DNA of 64,000 bases from Isosphaeraceae bacterium (GTDB taxonomy: Bacteria > Planctomycetota > Planctomycetia > Isosphaerales > Isosphaeraceae): assembly GCA_026004735.1 (NCBI GenBank), contig BPJS01000001.1, forward strand, positions 496,001-560,000, given 5' to 3'. Shown here one piece after another: positions 42,117 to 51,170 of the stretch. A program made the position numbers and the translations under genes. The notes beneath the pieces were generated by a model. The model saw nothing but the letters and a program-made list of their open reading frames with translations, was not told the DNA's origin and searched no databases. Every line of letters begins with the position of its first letter. Within the stretch, counting starts at the first letter, position 1.

Positions 42117-42893
42117 TCACGTGCCGAACTCGGGCCGGCGGCCATCCAACTGAGCTTGCAGCCGCTGAATGATGGACGAGTGCATCTGGGAAACGCGTGA
42201 CTCAGAGAGATCTAGCGTGGCGCCGATCTCTTTCATCGTCAATTCTTCATAATAATACAGGATGATAATGAGGCGTTCGTTGCGGTTCAGGCCCCGGGTG
42301 ACCATGCGCATCAGATCTTTGCGCTGGAGCCGGCGGGTTGGGTCTTCGCCCTTTTTGTCCTCGAGGATGTCGATTTCGCGGACGTCCTTGTAGCTGTCGG
42401 TCTCGTACCACTTCTTGTTGAGGGAGATCAAGCCGACGGCAGTGGCGTCGGCTGCCATCCGCTCGAATTCTTCCAGGGGCAGACCCAGGTGGGCGGCGAG
42501 TTCTTCGTCGGTGGGCGGGCGGCCGTGGCGTGCCTCGAGGGTCTTGCGGGCCTCCTCGAGCTTGGTTGCCTTGGATCGGACCAGGCGGGGTACCCAGTCC
42601 ATGGTCCGCAGCTCGTCGAGCATGGCCCCGCGGATCCGCGGAACGCAGTAGGTCTCGAACTTCACGCCCCGGGTGATGTCGAACGCGTCGATGGCGTCCA
42701 TCAGGCCGAAGACGCCCGCGGAAATCAGGTCGTCGAGGTCGACGCCCTCCGGCAACCGCTGCCAGATCCGCTCGGCGTTGTACTTGACCAGCGGGAGGTA
42801 ACGTTCGACGAGGCGGTTGCGCAGCTCGGTGGTCGGTCGTTCCTTGAATTCACGCCAGAGCTGGCTGACATCCACGTCCGTCTTGGTCGGCAT
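42117..42893 (-). CDS. fliA: Flagellar/FliA-WhiG type sigma factor
   Basis: 258 residues. Region 2 is LVKYNAERIWQRLPEGVDL, DLISAGVFGLMDAIDAFDI, GVKFETYCVPRIRGAMLDEL and RTMDWVPR, diagnostic for sigma-28 proteins. Region 3 has GRPPTDEELAAHLGLPLEEF, and region 4 has LTMKEIGATLDLSESRVSQMH. GGAGGT is 4 bases before the ATG. The protein probably drives late flagellar or motility genes. It is the last of the flhA-flhF-flhG-fliA cluster, an order also seen in many flagellated bacteria. A longer frame that adds 52 residues upstream is rejected. Confidence 0.94.
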   Translation of the reverse strand: MPTKTDVDVSQLWREFKERPTTELRNRLVERYLPLVKYNAERIWQRLPEGVDLDDLISAGVFGLMDAIDAFDITRGVKFETYCVPRIRGAMLDELRTMDWVPRLVRSKATKLEEARKTLEARHGRPPTDEELAAHLGLPLEEFERMAADATAVGLISLNKKWYETDSYKDVREIDILEDKKGEDPTRRLQRKDLMRMVTRGLNRNERLIIILYYYEELTMKEIGATLDLSESRVSQMHSSIIQRLQAQLDGRRPEFGT

Positions 42894-43088
42894 CCTGACC
42901 TCCGTGTCCGTGGCCCGGCCCGTCCCTGGACCGGGGCCGGTCGGGAGCCGGGCAGGGTCTGGAAACCACGCCCGACCGGGGGCCGGCAATGGGCCGTGAG
43001 CAGGCTCTCGACCCTCCCCCAGCGCGAACCCCAGGGCGGGGGATCGCACCTCGTATGGGAAACGTATCGGTTTTCCGAGTTGTGCGGT

Positions 43089-43910
43089 TTAGGCGATTTG
43101 GCCGATTCGGTCGGTCGGTTCGCCCAACCAGGCGGCCGACACCGGTTCGGCCCAAGGCGACTTCCAGGGCGACGCGGCTGGTCCTGTTCGACCAGGCGTC
43201 GCAGCCGACAGCTCAGGGCTCGCCGCCGCGCTCAGCAGGCGTCGAGCCATTCGGTTGACGTCGCGGCTGGCCGGCCCGCGCGGGGCGGCCAGCAAAAACG
43301 GGCGGCCCGCGCGAACCGCGCAGGCGACTCGCGGATCCCTTCGGACATAACCCAGTCGACGCACCGGCACGCCCAGGCCGAGACGGCACCAGGCGACCAG
43401 CCGGCTCAGACACTCCCGCGCCTCGGCCGCGCTTTCGGCCTGGTTGACCACCAGACCCATCGCCGTATGCCCAATCGCCGCCAGCCGGCGGAGCAGGCTT
43501 CGAGCCTCGCCCAGCGACGGCGGTTCGGGCGTGGTCACGACGGCCACCAGGCCGCGCGCCTCACCCATCAGGCTCGCGACGTCGGTCCCAGCGTCGATTA
43601 CCAGCTCGTCGGCATCCGGCAGATCGGCCGTCTCCCGCGGCCCCACGATCGGCGCCAGGACAGCGGGCCGCCCGCTCCCGAGCCAGAGCCTCAGATGAGG
43701 TCGGGTTGACCCCAGGGCAAACGCCCCGACCCGACGCCCCCGCGCCGCCAACGCCAGGGCCAGATTCGCCGCCAGCGTTGAGGTGCCGACGCCTCCCTTG
43801 GCGCCCACGAGCAGCAGCCGCCGCGGCGTCCCGGTCGGTCTCGGGTCGGCCTCGGTCCAGCCGCGTTGGGCACGGACGAGCTGACGAAGGCCATCGGCCT
43901 GGTCGGACAT
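43089..43910 (-). CDS. flhG: FlhG/FleN-like MinD-family ATPase with atypical Walker A
   Basis: 273 residues. The N-terminus MSDQADGLRQLVRAQRG carries the DQA-x-x-LR motif with which FlhG activates FlhF. The MinD-like fold follows with LLLVGAKGGVGTSTLAANLA, where the usual Lys after KGGVG is replaced by Thr, as in TadZ/CpaE-type proteins. DADELVIDAGTDVASL gives the Walker B-like strand. The C-terminal third ends in Pro/Ala-rich sequence. It regulates flagellum number and placement with FlhF. It lies between flhF (391 bases upstream) and fliA (195 bases downstream) on the same strand. Confidence 0.85.
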   Translation of the reverse strand: MSDQADGLRQLVRAQRGWTEADPRPTGTPRRLLLVGAKGGVGTSTLAANLALALAARGRRVGAFALGSTRPHLRLWLGSGRPAVLAPIVGPRETADLPDADELVIDAGTDVASLMGEARGLVAVVTTPEPPSLGEARSLLRRLAAIGHTAMGLVVNQAESAAEARECLSRLVAWCRLGLGVPVRRLGYVRRDPRVACAVRAGRPFLLAAPRGPASRDVNRMARRLLSAAASPELSAATPGRTGPAASPWKSPWAEPVSAAWLGEPTDRIGQIA

Positions 43911-44301
43911 CGTCGCTTCTTCCCACCTCGCTTGGCTCGCCCGGACGGCTCGCTGGGAGCGGCCACGCGGCCTGCACCTTCCCAGGGACCTCGTCCCGTC
44001 GTCGACCCGGTGGTGCAGGACCTCGGCGATCTGCGACAGACTTCTAACGCGACCGCCCCAATCCGGCAACGGAAACATTTTCAATTCCGCGCCCGCCCGG
44101 CCCTGCTCCCCCAAAGGCCCCGGCCAGCTCGACCCTGCGCTGCCGGCCACCCCCACCCCGCCGCCGTCAGCGCCTCTGGCCTCAAAGCCGCGACGGCTCG
44201 GTCCCCTGGAGCCAGCTCATGGTTTCGCAAATCCGGTCCGTGAGCCGGGAACGCGTTCGGTTCCGGCGGACGGCGGCTCAGGACGACGGACTCCGGGTTG
44301 A
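43911..44301. other. 391-base gap between flhF and flhG
   Basis: No supported gene is seen. An extended reading frame of flhG passes through much of it but reads as Arg/Gly-rich noncoding sequence. An internal flhG/fliA promoter may lie here but no -35/-10 pair stands out. Confidence 0.35.
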
Positions 44302-45444
44302 TCAGGGCTGGTCGGCCCTCCCGATGCCAACCCCCTCAGCGCGGTCGCCGAGCAGGAGCAAGCCGAGCCGTCCCCGGCTGGCCGGTTCAAGATCATCGGG
44401 CACGGCCTGGCCGGTTGTCAGATAACTGAGCGGCAAGCCTGCATGGCCCACCACCGACAGCACCCCGCCGACCTGTTCGGCCTCGTCGAGCTTGGTCAGG
44501 ATCAGCCGACTGGCTCGAGTGGCCGAGAACCGATCCAGGGCCGACCGAAGCGCACGCCCCGAACTGGTCGCGCTGAGGACCAGATGAACTTCGTCCGGCC
44601 GGGCCGCCGTCAGAAACTCGGTCAGCTCGCGAATCTTGACCTCGTCGCGCGGACTGCGGCCTGCCGTGTCGATCAGGACCAGATCGACCGGACCGAGCGA
44701 CTCCAGCGCCCCCCGCATTTCGCGCGGTTCGTTCGCCACCGCCAGCGGCAGCCCGAGGATGTCGGCGTAGGTCCGTAACTGCTCGACCGCGGCGATCCGG
44801 TACGTGTCGACGGTTACCAGTCCCGGGTTCAGCCCGCGCTCCAGTTTGAGTCCGGCCGCCAGCTTGGCCACCGTGGTCGTCTTGCCCACGCCGGTCGGCC
44901 CCACCAGGGCCACCACGCGGCGAACGCCCGGCACCGCGGCAATCGGCGGCGCGATCGCCACTGCCTCCTCGATGGCCTCGCGCAAGGCTGACCGCACTGC
45001 CTCCGGCCGATCCAGCTCGTCAGCCTCGAGCCGCAGGGCGACGTCGCGGAGCAGCCGCCGCGCGAGCGCCTCGGGCACGTCGGCCTCGACCAACCGGGCA
45101 TAGAGCGGCGCGAGCGACGTCGGGAGATCCAGCAGCAGATGGTCGATCCGGTCCTGACGCACCAGCCGCTCCACCATCGCATGCAGCCGCGCGAGCTCCT
45201 GGCCCATCTGTTCGCGCACGGGTGGAGCCGGGGCGTTCGCCGGCGTGCCGAGGTGCGGCGGCGGCGGAACCGTTTCCCCGCCGTCGGCGATCACCTCGAC
45301 CCAACGCCGTTCCGGACCCAGGCCCAGCCAACTCCGGCGGCGATGCTCGCGGCGCTCGAGGATCGTCGCCGCCGGCCCCAGTTCGCGTCGGACTCGCTCC
45401 AGGGCCTCCTTCATCGTTGGGGCTCGGAACCGGCGGCTGGCCAT
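44302..45444 (-). CDS. flhF: FlhF, SRP-family GTPase of flagellar placement
   Basis: 380 residues. The N-terminal B-type segment (RRFRAPTMKEALERVRRELGPAATILERRE) and a linker of about 60 residues precede the NG domain: ALVGPTGVGKTTTVAKLAAGL (P-loop), VTVDTYRIAAVEQLRTYADILG, VLIDTAGRSPRD and LTKLDEAEQVGGVL, all SRP-GTPase motifs. It sets where flagella are assembled. Its start overlaps the 3' end of flhA by 34 bases in another frame. The C-terminus ends in a short unstructured tail. Confidence 0.95.
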   Translation of the reverse strand: MASRRFRAPTMKEALERVRRELGPAATILERREHRRRSWLGLGPERRWVEVIADGGETVPPPPHLGTPANAPAPPVREQMGQELARLHAMVERLVRQDRIDHLLLDLPTSLAPLYARLVEADVPEALARRLLRDVALRLEADELDRPEAVRSALREAIEEAVAIAPPIAAVPGVRRVVALVGPTGVGKTTTVAKLAAGLKLERGLNPGLVTVDTYRIAAVEQLRTYADILGLPLAVANEPREMRGALESLGPVDLVLIDTAGRSPRDEVKIRELTEFLTAARPDEVHLVLSATSSGRALRSALDRFSATRASRLILTKLDEAEQVGGVLSVVGHAGLPLSYLTTGQAVPDDLEPASRGRLGLLLLGDRAEGVGIGRADQP

Positions 45445-47711
45445 CGGATCGTCCTCCGGCTCGGTGGATCAGTGCGGGTAGGTCCAGGCTTCGGAGGGCG
45501 CTCGGAGCGGCTCTCGAATCCGGCGGCCGCCATCGACCCACCCCCCGAGCCAGCGCCCACCGAGACTCCTGCGGGCACCCCAGGGCTGGCGATCCAGGCC
45601 GACGCCTCGACGTGGGTCGGGTCGGTCTGGCGGCCCGCGCCCTCCCAGACGACCTCCAGATCTTCCGGTAGTTCGCCGCGAGCCAGCACAACCAGTTGCG
45701 GAAGCTCACGACGCGCCTGTTGAGCGATTCGCCACCGCGCCTGGTCGCTGACCACCAGAACCGGTGGCCGGCCCTCGGCGACCAGCGGAGAAACGGCCTC
45801 GGCGACCGCCCGAACCAAAGCGCGGGGGGCCGAGGACGCTGGCTCCGGCCCTTCGGCCGGCGTTTGCTCGGCCTGTTCGACCTCCACCGGCAAGCGCGCC
45901 GCATGCAAGCGACCGCTGGAATCCAACCACGGCTGGACCAACTGCCGGCCCAAAGCCCGGCGGACGCGGCTGGTTTGAACGAGCGGATCATCGGTCGTGG
46001 GGTCACACTCGGCCAGCGCTTCCAGGATCGTCTCGGCATCCCGAATACTGACCCGCTCGCGGACCAGAAGCTGAAGCACCCGCCGAAGCTGGCCGGGACG
46101 GAGCAACCGCGGAACCACATCCTCGACCACCGTGGGTGCCACCGCGCGAGCCCGGTCCAGAAACCAGCGGACTTGCTCGTGAGTGACCAGTTCCTCGGCG
46201 TGGGCCAGCACTAGCTCGCGGAAATGCCCGGCAATGACGGCCGCCGCATCCAGAACCCGGCAGCCGGCCAGCTCGGCCACCTCCCGGCCCTCGGCGTGAA
46301 TCCAGACCGCCGGCTGGCCGGTCACTGGGTCAACTCCTTGGCGGCCGTCGGGCTTCTGGAGCAGGGCCGCGGGGGGAATCGCCAGCAATCGCCCCGCATA
46401 GGCTATCCCCTGGCCCACGCTCGCCCCCCGCATCACGACCCGGTACTGATAGGGTCCCAGATCCACCATGTCGCGAATCCGCACCTGGGGAACGACCAAC
46501 CCCAGCTCGCGTGCCAGGCTCTCGCGGAGCTGACGAATCCGCTCGAGCAGATCGCCGCCCCGCTCCGGATCCACCACCCCGATCAGCCGGTAGCCCACCT
46601 GAAGCTCCAGCGGATCGACCTGAAGCAGCTCGTCAAGCCGCTCCCTCAAACCCGTCGACTCGGACGGCTCCGCGCGGGGACGACCGGCCGGCAACGGCTC
46701 CGGCTCGACCGTCGTCGGCTCCGGTTCCCGGCTTCCTGGCGGGCGCCGGCTGCCGACCACCGCGCCAGCGCCCAGCAAGCCCGCCACCGTCAGCAACGGC
46801 ACCATCGGCAGGCCCGTGAAGGCCAGCAACGCCAGCAGCGCCGCGGCCGACCCCAGCACCTCGACCCGACCGAGCAACTGGTGGCTAACCTCGCGGCCCA
46901 AGTCCGTCTCCGCGCTTGAGCGGGTCACAATCAGCCCGGCCGCCAACGCCGTCAAAAATGCCGGGACCTGACTGACCAGACCGTCGCCGATCGTCAGCTT
47001 CGTGAAGACGGCGATCGCCTCGTCCAGGCGCATTCCCTGGACCAGGACGCCCATCACCAGACCGCCGATGATGTTGACCAGCGTGATCGCCATGCCGGCC
47101 AGGGCGTCGCCTCGGACAAATTTGCCCGCACCGTCCATGGCGCCGAAAAAGTCGGCCTGGCGATACATCGCCTCGCGCCGCGCCGATGCCTCGGCCTGGC
47201 CGATCAGCCCCGCGTGCAGATCAGCGTCGATCGCCATCTGACGCCCCGGCAGACCGTCGAGCATGAACCGTGCGGCCACCTCGCTGATGCGGGTCGCCCC
47301 TTTGGTAATCACCACGAACTGAATGATGACCAGAATCGCAAACAGCACCGCGCCGACAATCACCTGATCGCCCGCGACAAACTCGCCGAATGCGCGAATC
47401 ACTCCGCCGGCCGCATCCAACCCCTCCTGACCACCGTGGGTCAGGATCCGCCGCGTACTGGCCACGTTGAGCACCAGCCGGGTCAGCGTCGTCGCCAGCA
47501 GGATCGTCGGAAACGTGCTAAACTCCTGCGGCGAACGAACCGCCAGCACGGTCAAGAGCACCAGCACGGCCCCGCTGATATTGGCCACGAGCAACAGGTC
47601 AAGCAGCCCGGCGGGCAGCGGAACCAGCAGGACGATCATCGAGCCGACGATCGCCGCCGGCAGCATCAAACCGGAGAGCCGAGCACCCGGACTCACTCGA
47701 TCGGACGGCAT
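45411..47711 (-). CDS. flhA: FlhA, flagellar type III export gate protein
   Basis: 766 residues. Eight N-terminal membrane helices begin with LSGLMLPAAIVGSMIVLLVP. The FHIPEP signature appears as RISEVAARFMLDGLPGRQM followed by AIDADLHAGLI. The cytosolic C-terminal domain (LLQVDPLELQVGYRLIGVV, VIAGHFRELVLAHAEELVTH) is complete. About 50 extra residues at the end (GRQTDPTHVEASAWIASPG onward, Pro/Arg/Gly-rich) exceed the usual FlhA length near 700. The start at 47711 has GGGGAGG 11 bases upstream. An ATG at 47750 is an alternative. FlhA forms the export gate for flagellar substrates. Confidence 0.95.
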   Translation of the reverse strand: MPSDRVSPGARLSGLMLPAAIVGSMIVLLVPLPAGLLDLLLVANISGAVLVLLTVLAVRSPQEFSTFPTILLATTLTRLVLNVASTRRILTHGGQEGLDAAGGVIRAFGEFVAGDQVIVGAVLFAILVIIQFVVITKGATRISEVAARFMLDGLPGRQMAIDADLHAGLIGQAEASARREAMYRQADFFGAMDGAGKFVRGDALAGMAITLVNIIGGLVMGVLVQGMRLDEAIAVFTKLTIGDGLVSQVPAFLTALAAGLIVTRSSAETDLGREVSHQLLGRVEVLGSAAALLALLAFTGLPMVPLLTVAGLLGAGAVVGSRRPPGSREPEPTTVEPEPLPAGRPRAEPSESTGLRERLDELLQVDPLELQVGYRLIGVVDPERGGDLLERIRQLRESLARELGLVVPQVRIRDMVDLGPYQYRVVMRGASVGQGIAYAGRLLAIPPAALLQKPDGRQGVDPVTGQPAVWIHAEGREVAELAGCRVLDAAAVIAGHFRELVLAHAEELVTHEQVRWFLDRARAVAPTVVEDVVPRLLRPGQLRRVLQLLVRERVSIRDAETILEALAECDPTTDDPLVQTSRVRRALGRQLVQPWLDSSGRLHAARLPVEVEQAEQTPAEGPEPASSAPRALVRAVAEAVSPLVAEGRPPVLVVSDQARWRIAQQARRELPQLVVLARGELPEDLEVVWEGAGRQTDPTHVEASAWIASPGVPAGVSVGAGSGGGSMAAAGFESRSERPPKPGPTRTDPPSRRTIRWPAAGSEPQR

Positions 47712-48071
47712 CCTGGCCTGGTCCTCCCCAGACAGAACCGCTCCGGTCATCCGCTGCCCAGGTCCAGCGGTCCACCCAGCGCGGCCGCCCCAAGTTCGGC
47801 TCACGCTCGTTTCGCCTGACGCCGGACTCCGCCCGCCTGCGCCGATCAGCCCGCGCAGGCGCCATCGCCGAACGGAGGCGCTTCGCGAACCCGATCGGGC
47901 AATCCTCCCGCGCTCTTTGTCGAGGGCACTGGCCCGACCGCGGCCACAGCCGACCCGAGGCCGCCGGACCTTACCGCCCCGCCAGGCCAGTGTCCAGAGC
48001 GAATGACTCCGGGCGCCGACGCTCGGCCCGAGCACTGGTCGACACGACCTGCTGATCCAGGCCGACAGCCC
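47712..48071. other. 360-base gap between flhA and the GGDEF-like gene
   Basis: No supported gene. The flhA frame stays open into it without a better start. A promoter for the flagellar cluster may sit here, but no boxes could be assigned. Confidence 0.35.
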
Positions 48072-49148
48072 TCAGGCCGGGACCTCCGACGGTCGCGGCT
48101 CGACTTCGCTCTGGGACAGAACGCGGCGGGCCTCGGCGATCAACGCCGCGGCGGTCGTGGCTGGTCCGGGGAACGCGGCTAGACCCACCACGGCGGTCAG
48201 CGGGGTGGGCGTGGAAGCAGTCTGGCCGGCCTCGGCGATCGCCGACCGTACGGCCTCGGCCACCCGACGGGCGTTGGACTCCGACGCGCCTGGCAGCAGC
48301 AAGGCCAGCGTGTCGTCTTCGAGCCGGGCCACCGGATCGCTCGCGCGCACCGTGGCCCGCGCTGCCCGCGCCGCCAGCCCGATCGCCGCATCGGCGAAGA
48401 TCGACCCGTCGTCGGCCCGGATCGAATCGATCCGAACCGGCCGGATCAGCACGACCGCCAGCTTGCCGCGCACACGCCGCGCCGCCTCGAGCGCTGAACT
48501 CAACATATGCTCAAACGCGCGACCATCGGGCAGCCCAGTCGCTTCGTCCCGGCCGCCGAGCCGAGCCCCCCGGCCCACGCCCAACGCCGGATCACGTAGC
48601 GCGGCCCAGGCCACGCCCGCCAGGGCTGCCAGCGCTTCCAGACGCCGACGGATCTCCGTCGAACAGCGCCCGCGGGCGATCGCCACCCGCAGCAACCCCA
48701 GATCCCGGTGACCGTGCCGCACCACCACCATCGTTCGCTCCGGATCCGAAGTCCGGACGGCCTGGCCCCGATCCTCCCCGGCCGCTCCCACCGCCACCAG
48801 ATCGACACCCTCGGGGCTGACCCCGCTGATCCGAGCCGCTGCCTCGGCCACGGCCGCGCGCCATTCGCCTTCTGTGCCGACCCGAGCCAGCCGAAGGGCT
48901 AGCTCACGCCACGCCGCAGCCTCGGCTCGGCCTCCTCGGCCCATCAACCCCTCGCGAATCCCCGCCCCGACACTCCGCAGCCCCTCGCCCAACCAGTCCA
49001 GCCCATCGCCCAGCCACCCCAGCCAACTGGCCGCCCACCAGGCCCGGCCGCTGAGCACAAAACCGACCACCGGGCGAGGCACATCGAGCCGGGCCTCACA
49101 CGTCTCGACCTGGGCAAATAAGGCCGATGCCCTGCGGCGGGAACTCAT
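48072..49148 (-). CDS. Degenerate GGDEF-domain protein next to flhA
   Basis: 358 residues. The N-terminal half holds an amphipathic Trp-rich segment (WWAASWLGWLGDGLDWLGEGL) and a helical/beta region that may be GAF-like (EGVDLVAVGAAGEDRG, VVVRHGHRDLGLLRVAI). From about 210 the sequence follows a GGDEF domain (EATGLPDGRAFEHMLSSALE, LAVVLIRPVRIDSIRADDG, DPVARLEDDTLALLLPG), but the signature is replaced by LEDDT, so it should not make c-di-GMP. It may bind c-di-GMP or act as a scaffold. It lies upstream of flhA on the same strand, which suggests flagellar regulation. Confidence 0.7.
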   Translation of the reverse strand: MSSRRRASALFAQVETCEARLDVPRPVVGFVLSGRAWWAASWLGWLGDGLDWLGEGLRSVGAGIREGLMGRGGRAEAAAWRELALRLARVGTEGEWRAAVAEAAARISGVSPEGVDLVAVGAAGEDRGQAVRTSDPERTMVVVRHGHRDLGLLRVAIARGRCSTEIRRRLEALAALAGVAWAALRDPALGVGRGARLGGRDEATGLPDGRAFEHMLSSALEAARRVRGKLAVVLIRPVRIDSIRADDGSIFADAAIGLAARAARATVRASDPVARLEDDTLALLLPGASESNARRVAEAVRSAIAEAGQTASTPTPLTAVVGLAAFPGPATTAAALIAEARRVLSQSEVEPRPSEVPA

Positions 49149-49422
49149 GAGCCGTTGTCCCAATCCTCTCAGACCCAACCGACGCTTTGTTTGGCAACAG
49201 CCCGCTCAACGGGCGCGGCGCGCTGTCCACTCCGCGCCTTAGCCTAGATCGCGAATCGACCCTCGGCACTCGGCCAGGGTACAAATGTTCCAAGTCCAGT
49301 CGTCGAGTCGGCCTTGTCACCACCGCGCTCCCGGCGCAAGATGCCGCACCCCGGAGCAGCGACCCCTGGTCCGGGGTCCGGAACCAGCAGACCCGGGCGT
49401 CCCCTCGCAAGGAGGCGGGCCG

Positions 49423-50016
49423 ATGACGGCGGGCAGTGTCCCCGTGCGACGACGCATTTTCCTGGCCACCTTGGCCCTGCTGGTCTTCTGGGCCGGCTGC
49501 CACGCCATCCGGCCGCACGGCCGACGCCTCCGGACGGTCTCGCCCAACCCGCTGATCGTGCCCAGCGACGATTTCGAAACCCTCTGGGTCAAAACGGTGG
49601 CCGTCCTCGATGAATATTTCGACATCGCCCGGGAAGACCGCCTCGCCCGGACGATCCTGACCAACCCCAAGGAGGGCGCGACCCTGCTCGAGCCGTGGTA
49701 CGGCGATTCGGTCGGCCTTGATCAACGGCTCGAGTCGACCTTACAGACGATCCGACGCTTCGCCCGAGTCAGGATCGACCCCGCCCCCGGAGGCGGCTAC
49801 GCCGTCAAGGTGGAGGTGTACAAAGAACTCGAAGATCTGGCCAAGCCCGAGCGTCAAAGCGGCGGCCGCGCGGTCTTCGATAGCGACTTCCCGGTCAACC
49901 GGACCCGCGAAATCGTCGGTCCGATCCCGATTCCCAACGGCTGGATTCCCCGCGGCCGCGACAACGAGCTGGAGCAGGTAATCCTGGCCCGGCTCCGCAA
50001 CCAGTTATTCCTCTGA
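49423..50016 (+). CDS. Lipoprotein of unknown function
   Basis: 197 residues. The signal is RRRIFLATLALLVFWAGCHA, with lipobox FWAGC, so the mature protein is lipid-anchored. The mature part (NPLIVPSDDFETLWVKTVAV, YFDIAREDRLARTILTNPKE, GYAVKVEVYKELEDLAKPER) alternates strands and helices and resembles planctomycete lipoproteins with a DUF-type fold, function unknown. GGAGG is 7 bases before the ATG. A hairpin follows 5 bases after the stop. It is monocistronic. Confidence 0.8.
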   Translation: MTAGSVPVRRRIFLATLALLVFWAGCHAIRPHGRRLRTVSPNPLIVPSDDFETLWVKTVAVLDEYFDIAREDRLARTILTNPKEGATLLEPWYGDSVGLDQRLESTLQTIRRFARVRIDPAPGGGYAVKVEVYKELEDLAKPERQSGGRAVFDSDFPVNRTREIVGPIPIPNGWIPRGRDNELEQVILARLRNQLFL

Positions 50017-50021
50017 GCATC

Positions 50022-50051
50022 GTCTCGGGTCCACATCGTCCGACCTGAGAC
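50022..50051 (+). terminator. Hairpin after the lipoprotein gene
   Basis: GTCTCGGGTC (50022-50031) pairs with GACCTGAGAC (50042-50051) through one G-U pair, with a 10-base loop, starting 5 bases after the stop. Confidence 0.5.
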
Positions 50052-50227
50052 GCCGCATCGTCTTGGTCACCCAGCCGGCCGGACGACCCGATTCTCCGCG
50101 CGGGCTTGTCCGGGTCGGCGACTCGGGCCAGTGGACCAGGGCCGTTGCCGTTTTACCCAGCGGCCAACGGTGTCAAACCGTCGAGGCGGGGCAGCTCGCT
50201 CAGACTCGGCCGCTGCCGGTTCGCCGA

Positions 50228-50836
50228 TCAGGCCTGAGGGCCGGTGAGCCGAGGCTCCGGCAGCGGCGGAAACTCGGCAAGCAGCCCGTTGGCCGTCAGC
50301 TCCGGCATCGGCACAAACCCCCGCGCCGCCAGCCGTGGCGAACCCAGGCAACACTCCTTCTCCAAGAGGTAGTATCGGTTGTAGTGGTCGATTGCCTGAT
50401 TGACGACGCGCAGATCAAGTCCGTTGAGGAACCGCACCCAGTTCCGGTTGAACCGAACCACGCTCGCCGTCAGCGCGCGGGCCGCTTCGCGCCGCCGGCG
50501 GTTGCCGCCACGCGCCAGCGCCCAGGGCAGGGGGGGATCGCCCAGCGCGGCGGCCAGCGTGCCGGGCGGCTCGTCGAAGACGTCGACGCCGTCGGCCGGT
50601 CCGGTCGCCACCCGCGCCCACTGGCGCAGCCGCACAAGCACCATCTCGGCCAGCCGCTCCCGCTCAGCCCGGCAGCGGAGCCGGACCCGCCCCAGCGCAT
50701 GCTCCAGATCCTGCCCACGCCGGGCGAACGCCGGCGTGTCGTACAAGCCGAGCATCCGCCTCAGCTCCGGGTCGGTCGTCCCGGCCATTTCGGTCAGGTC
50801 GTCGTCAGGGGCCGATCGCTCGGGAACGTGGGACAT
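50228..50836 (-). CDS. Conserved-looking hypothetical protein
   Basis: 202 residues, Arg/Leu/Ala-rich and mainly helical (RRGQDLEHALGRVRLRCRAE, RLAEMVLVRLRQWARVA), with a distinctive C-terminal stretch (RFNRNWVRFLNGLDLRVVNQ, HYNRYYLLEKECCLGS). No signal peptide, membrane helix or catalytic motif is visible. The ATG at 50836 is the first in-frame start. I do not recognise the family. Position and codon use support a real gene. Confidence 0.7.
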   Translation of the reverse strand: MSHVPERSAPDDDLTEMAGTTDPELRRMLGLYDTPAFARRGQDLEHALGRVRLRCRAERERLAEMVLVRLRQWARVATGPADGVDVFDEPPGTLAAALGDPPLPWALARGGNRRRREAARALTASVVRFNRNWVRFLNGLDLRVVNQAIDHYNRYYLLEKECCLGSPRLAARGFVPMPELTANGLLAEFPPLPEPRLTGPQA

Positions 50837-51170
50837 ATTACGTTCGGCAGAGACGCGCCGGCGAAACGGGTCGACCGGACAGAAGGGAAAGGCACGACGC
50901 GGACTGAAGCCCCGGGCGGCCTGGGGGACGGGTATGCCCTGGAGTTCGCTCAGGCACGGCGGGAGCAGGCCGTTGGGGAGCGTCTCTCGTCAGAAGGAGC
51001 TTGTGCATCGACGATCCTCATCGGCAATCGGCATTCATCGAGGGGGGTGAGGGTTCCTTAGGCAAGGTCCTCGCCCGGGACGTACCTGAGGCTCCCCGAA
51101 ACCTGCCCTGCGGTACGGCCCGCCCGGCGATGGACGTTGGGCCGCGATCGCTCGCCCGCTCCGATGCGAC
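50837..51170. other. Intergenic region without a supported gene
   Basis: About 330 bases upstream of the conserved-looking gene and downstream of the solute-binding protein gene. The reading frames here are short and lack ribosome binding sites. I see nothing else. Confidence 0.35.

Noticed and set aside
47712..48035. Extra 108 codons upstream of flhA
   Set aside because: The sequence is Arg/Gly-rich with no membrane or conserved features, and FlhA proteins begin at the predicted first membrane helix.
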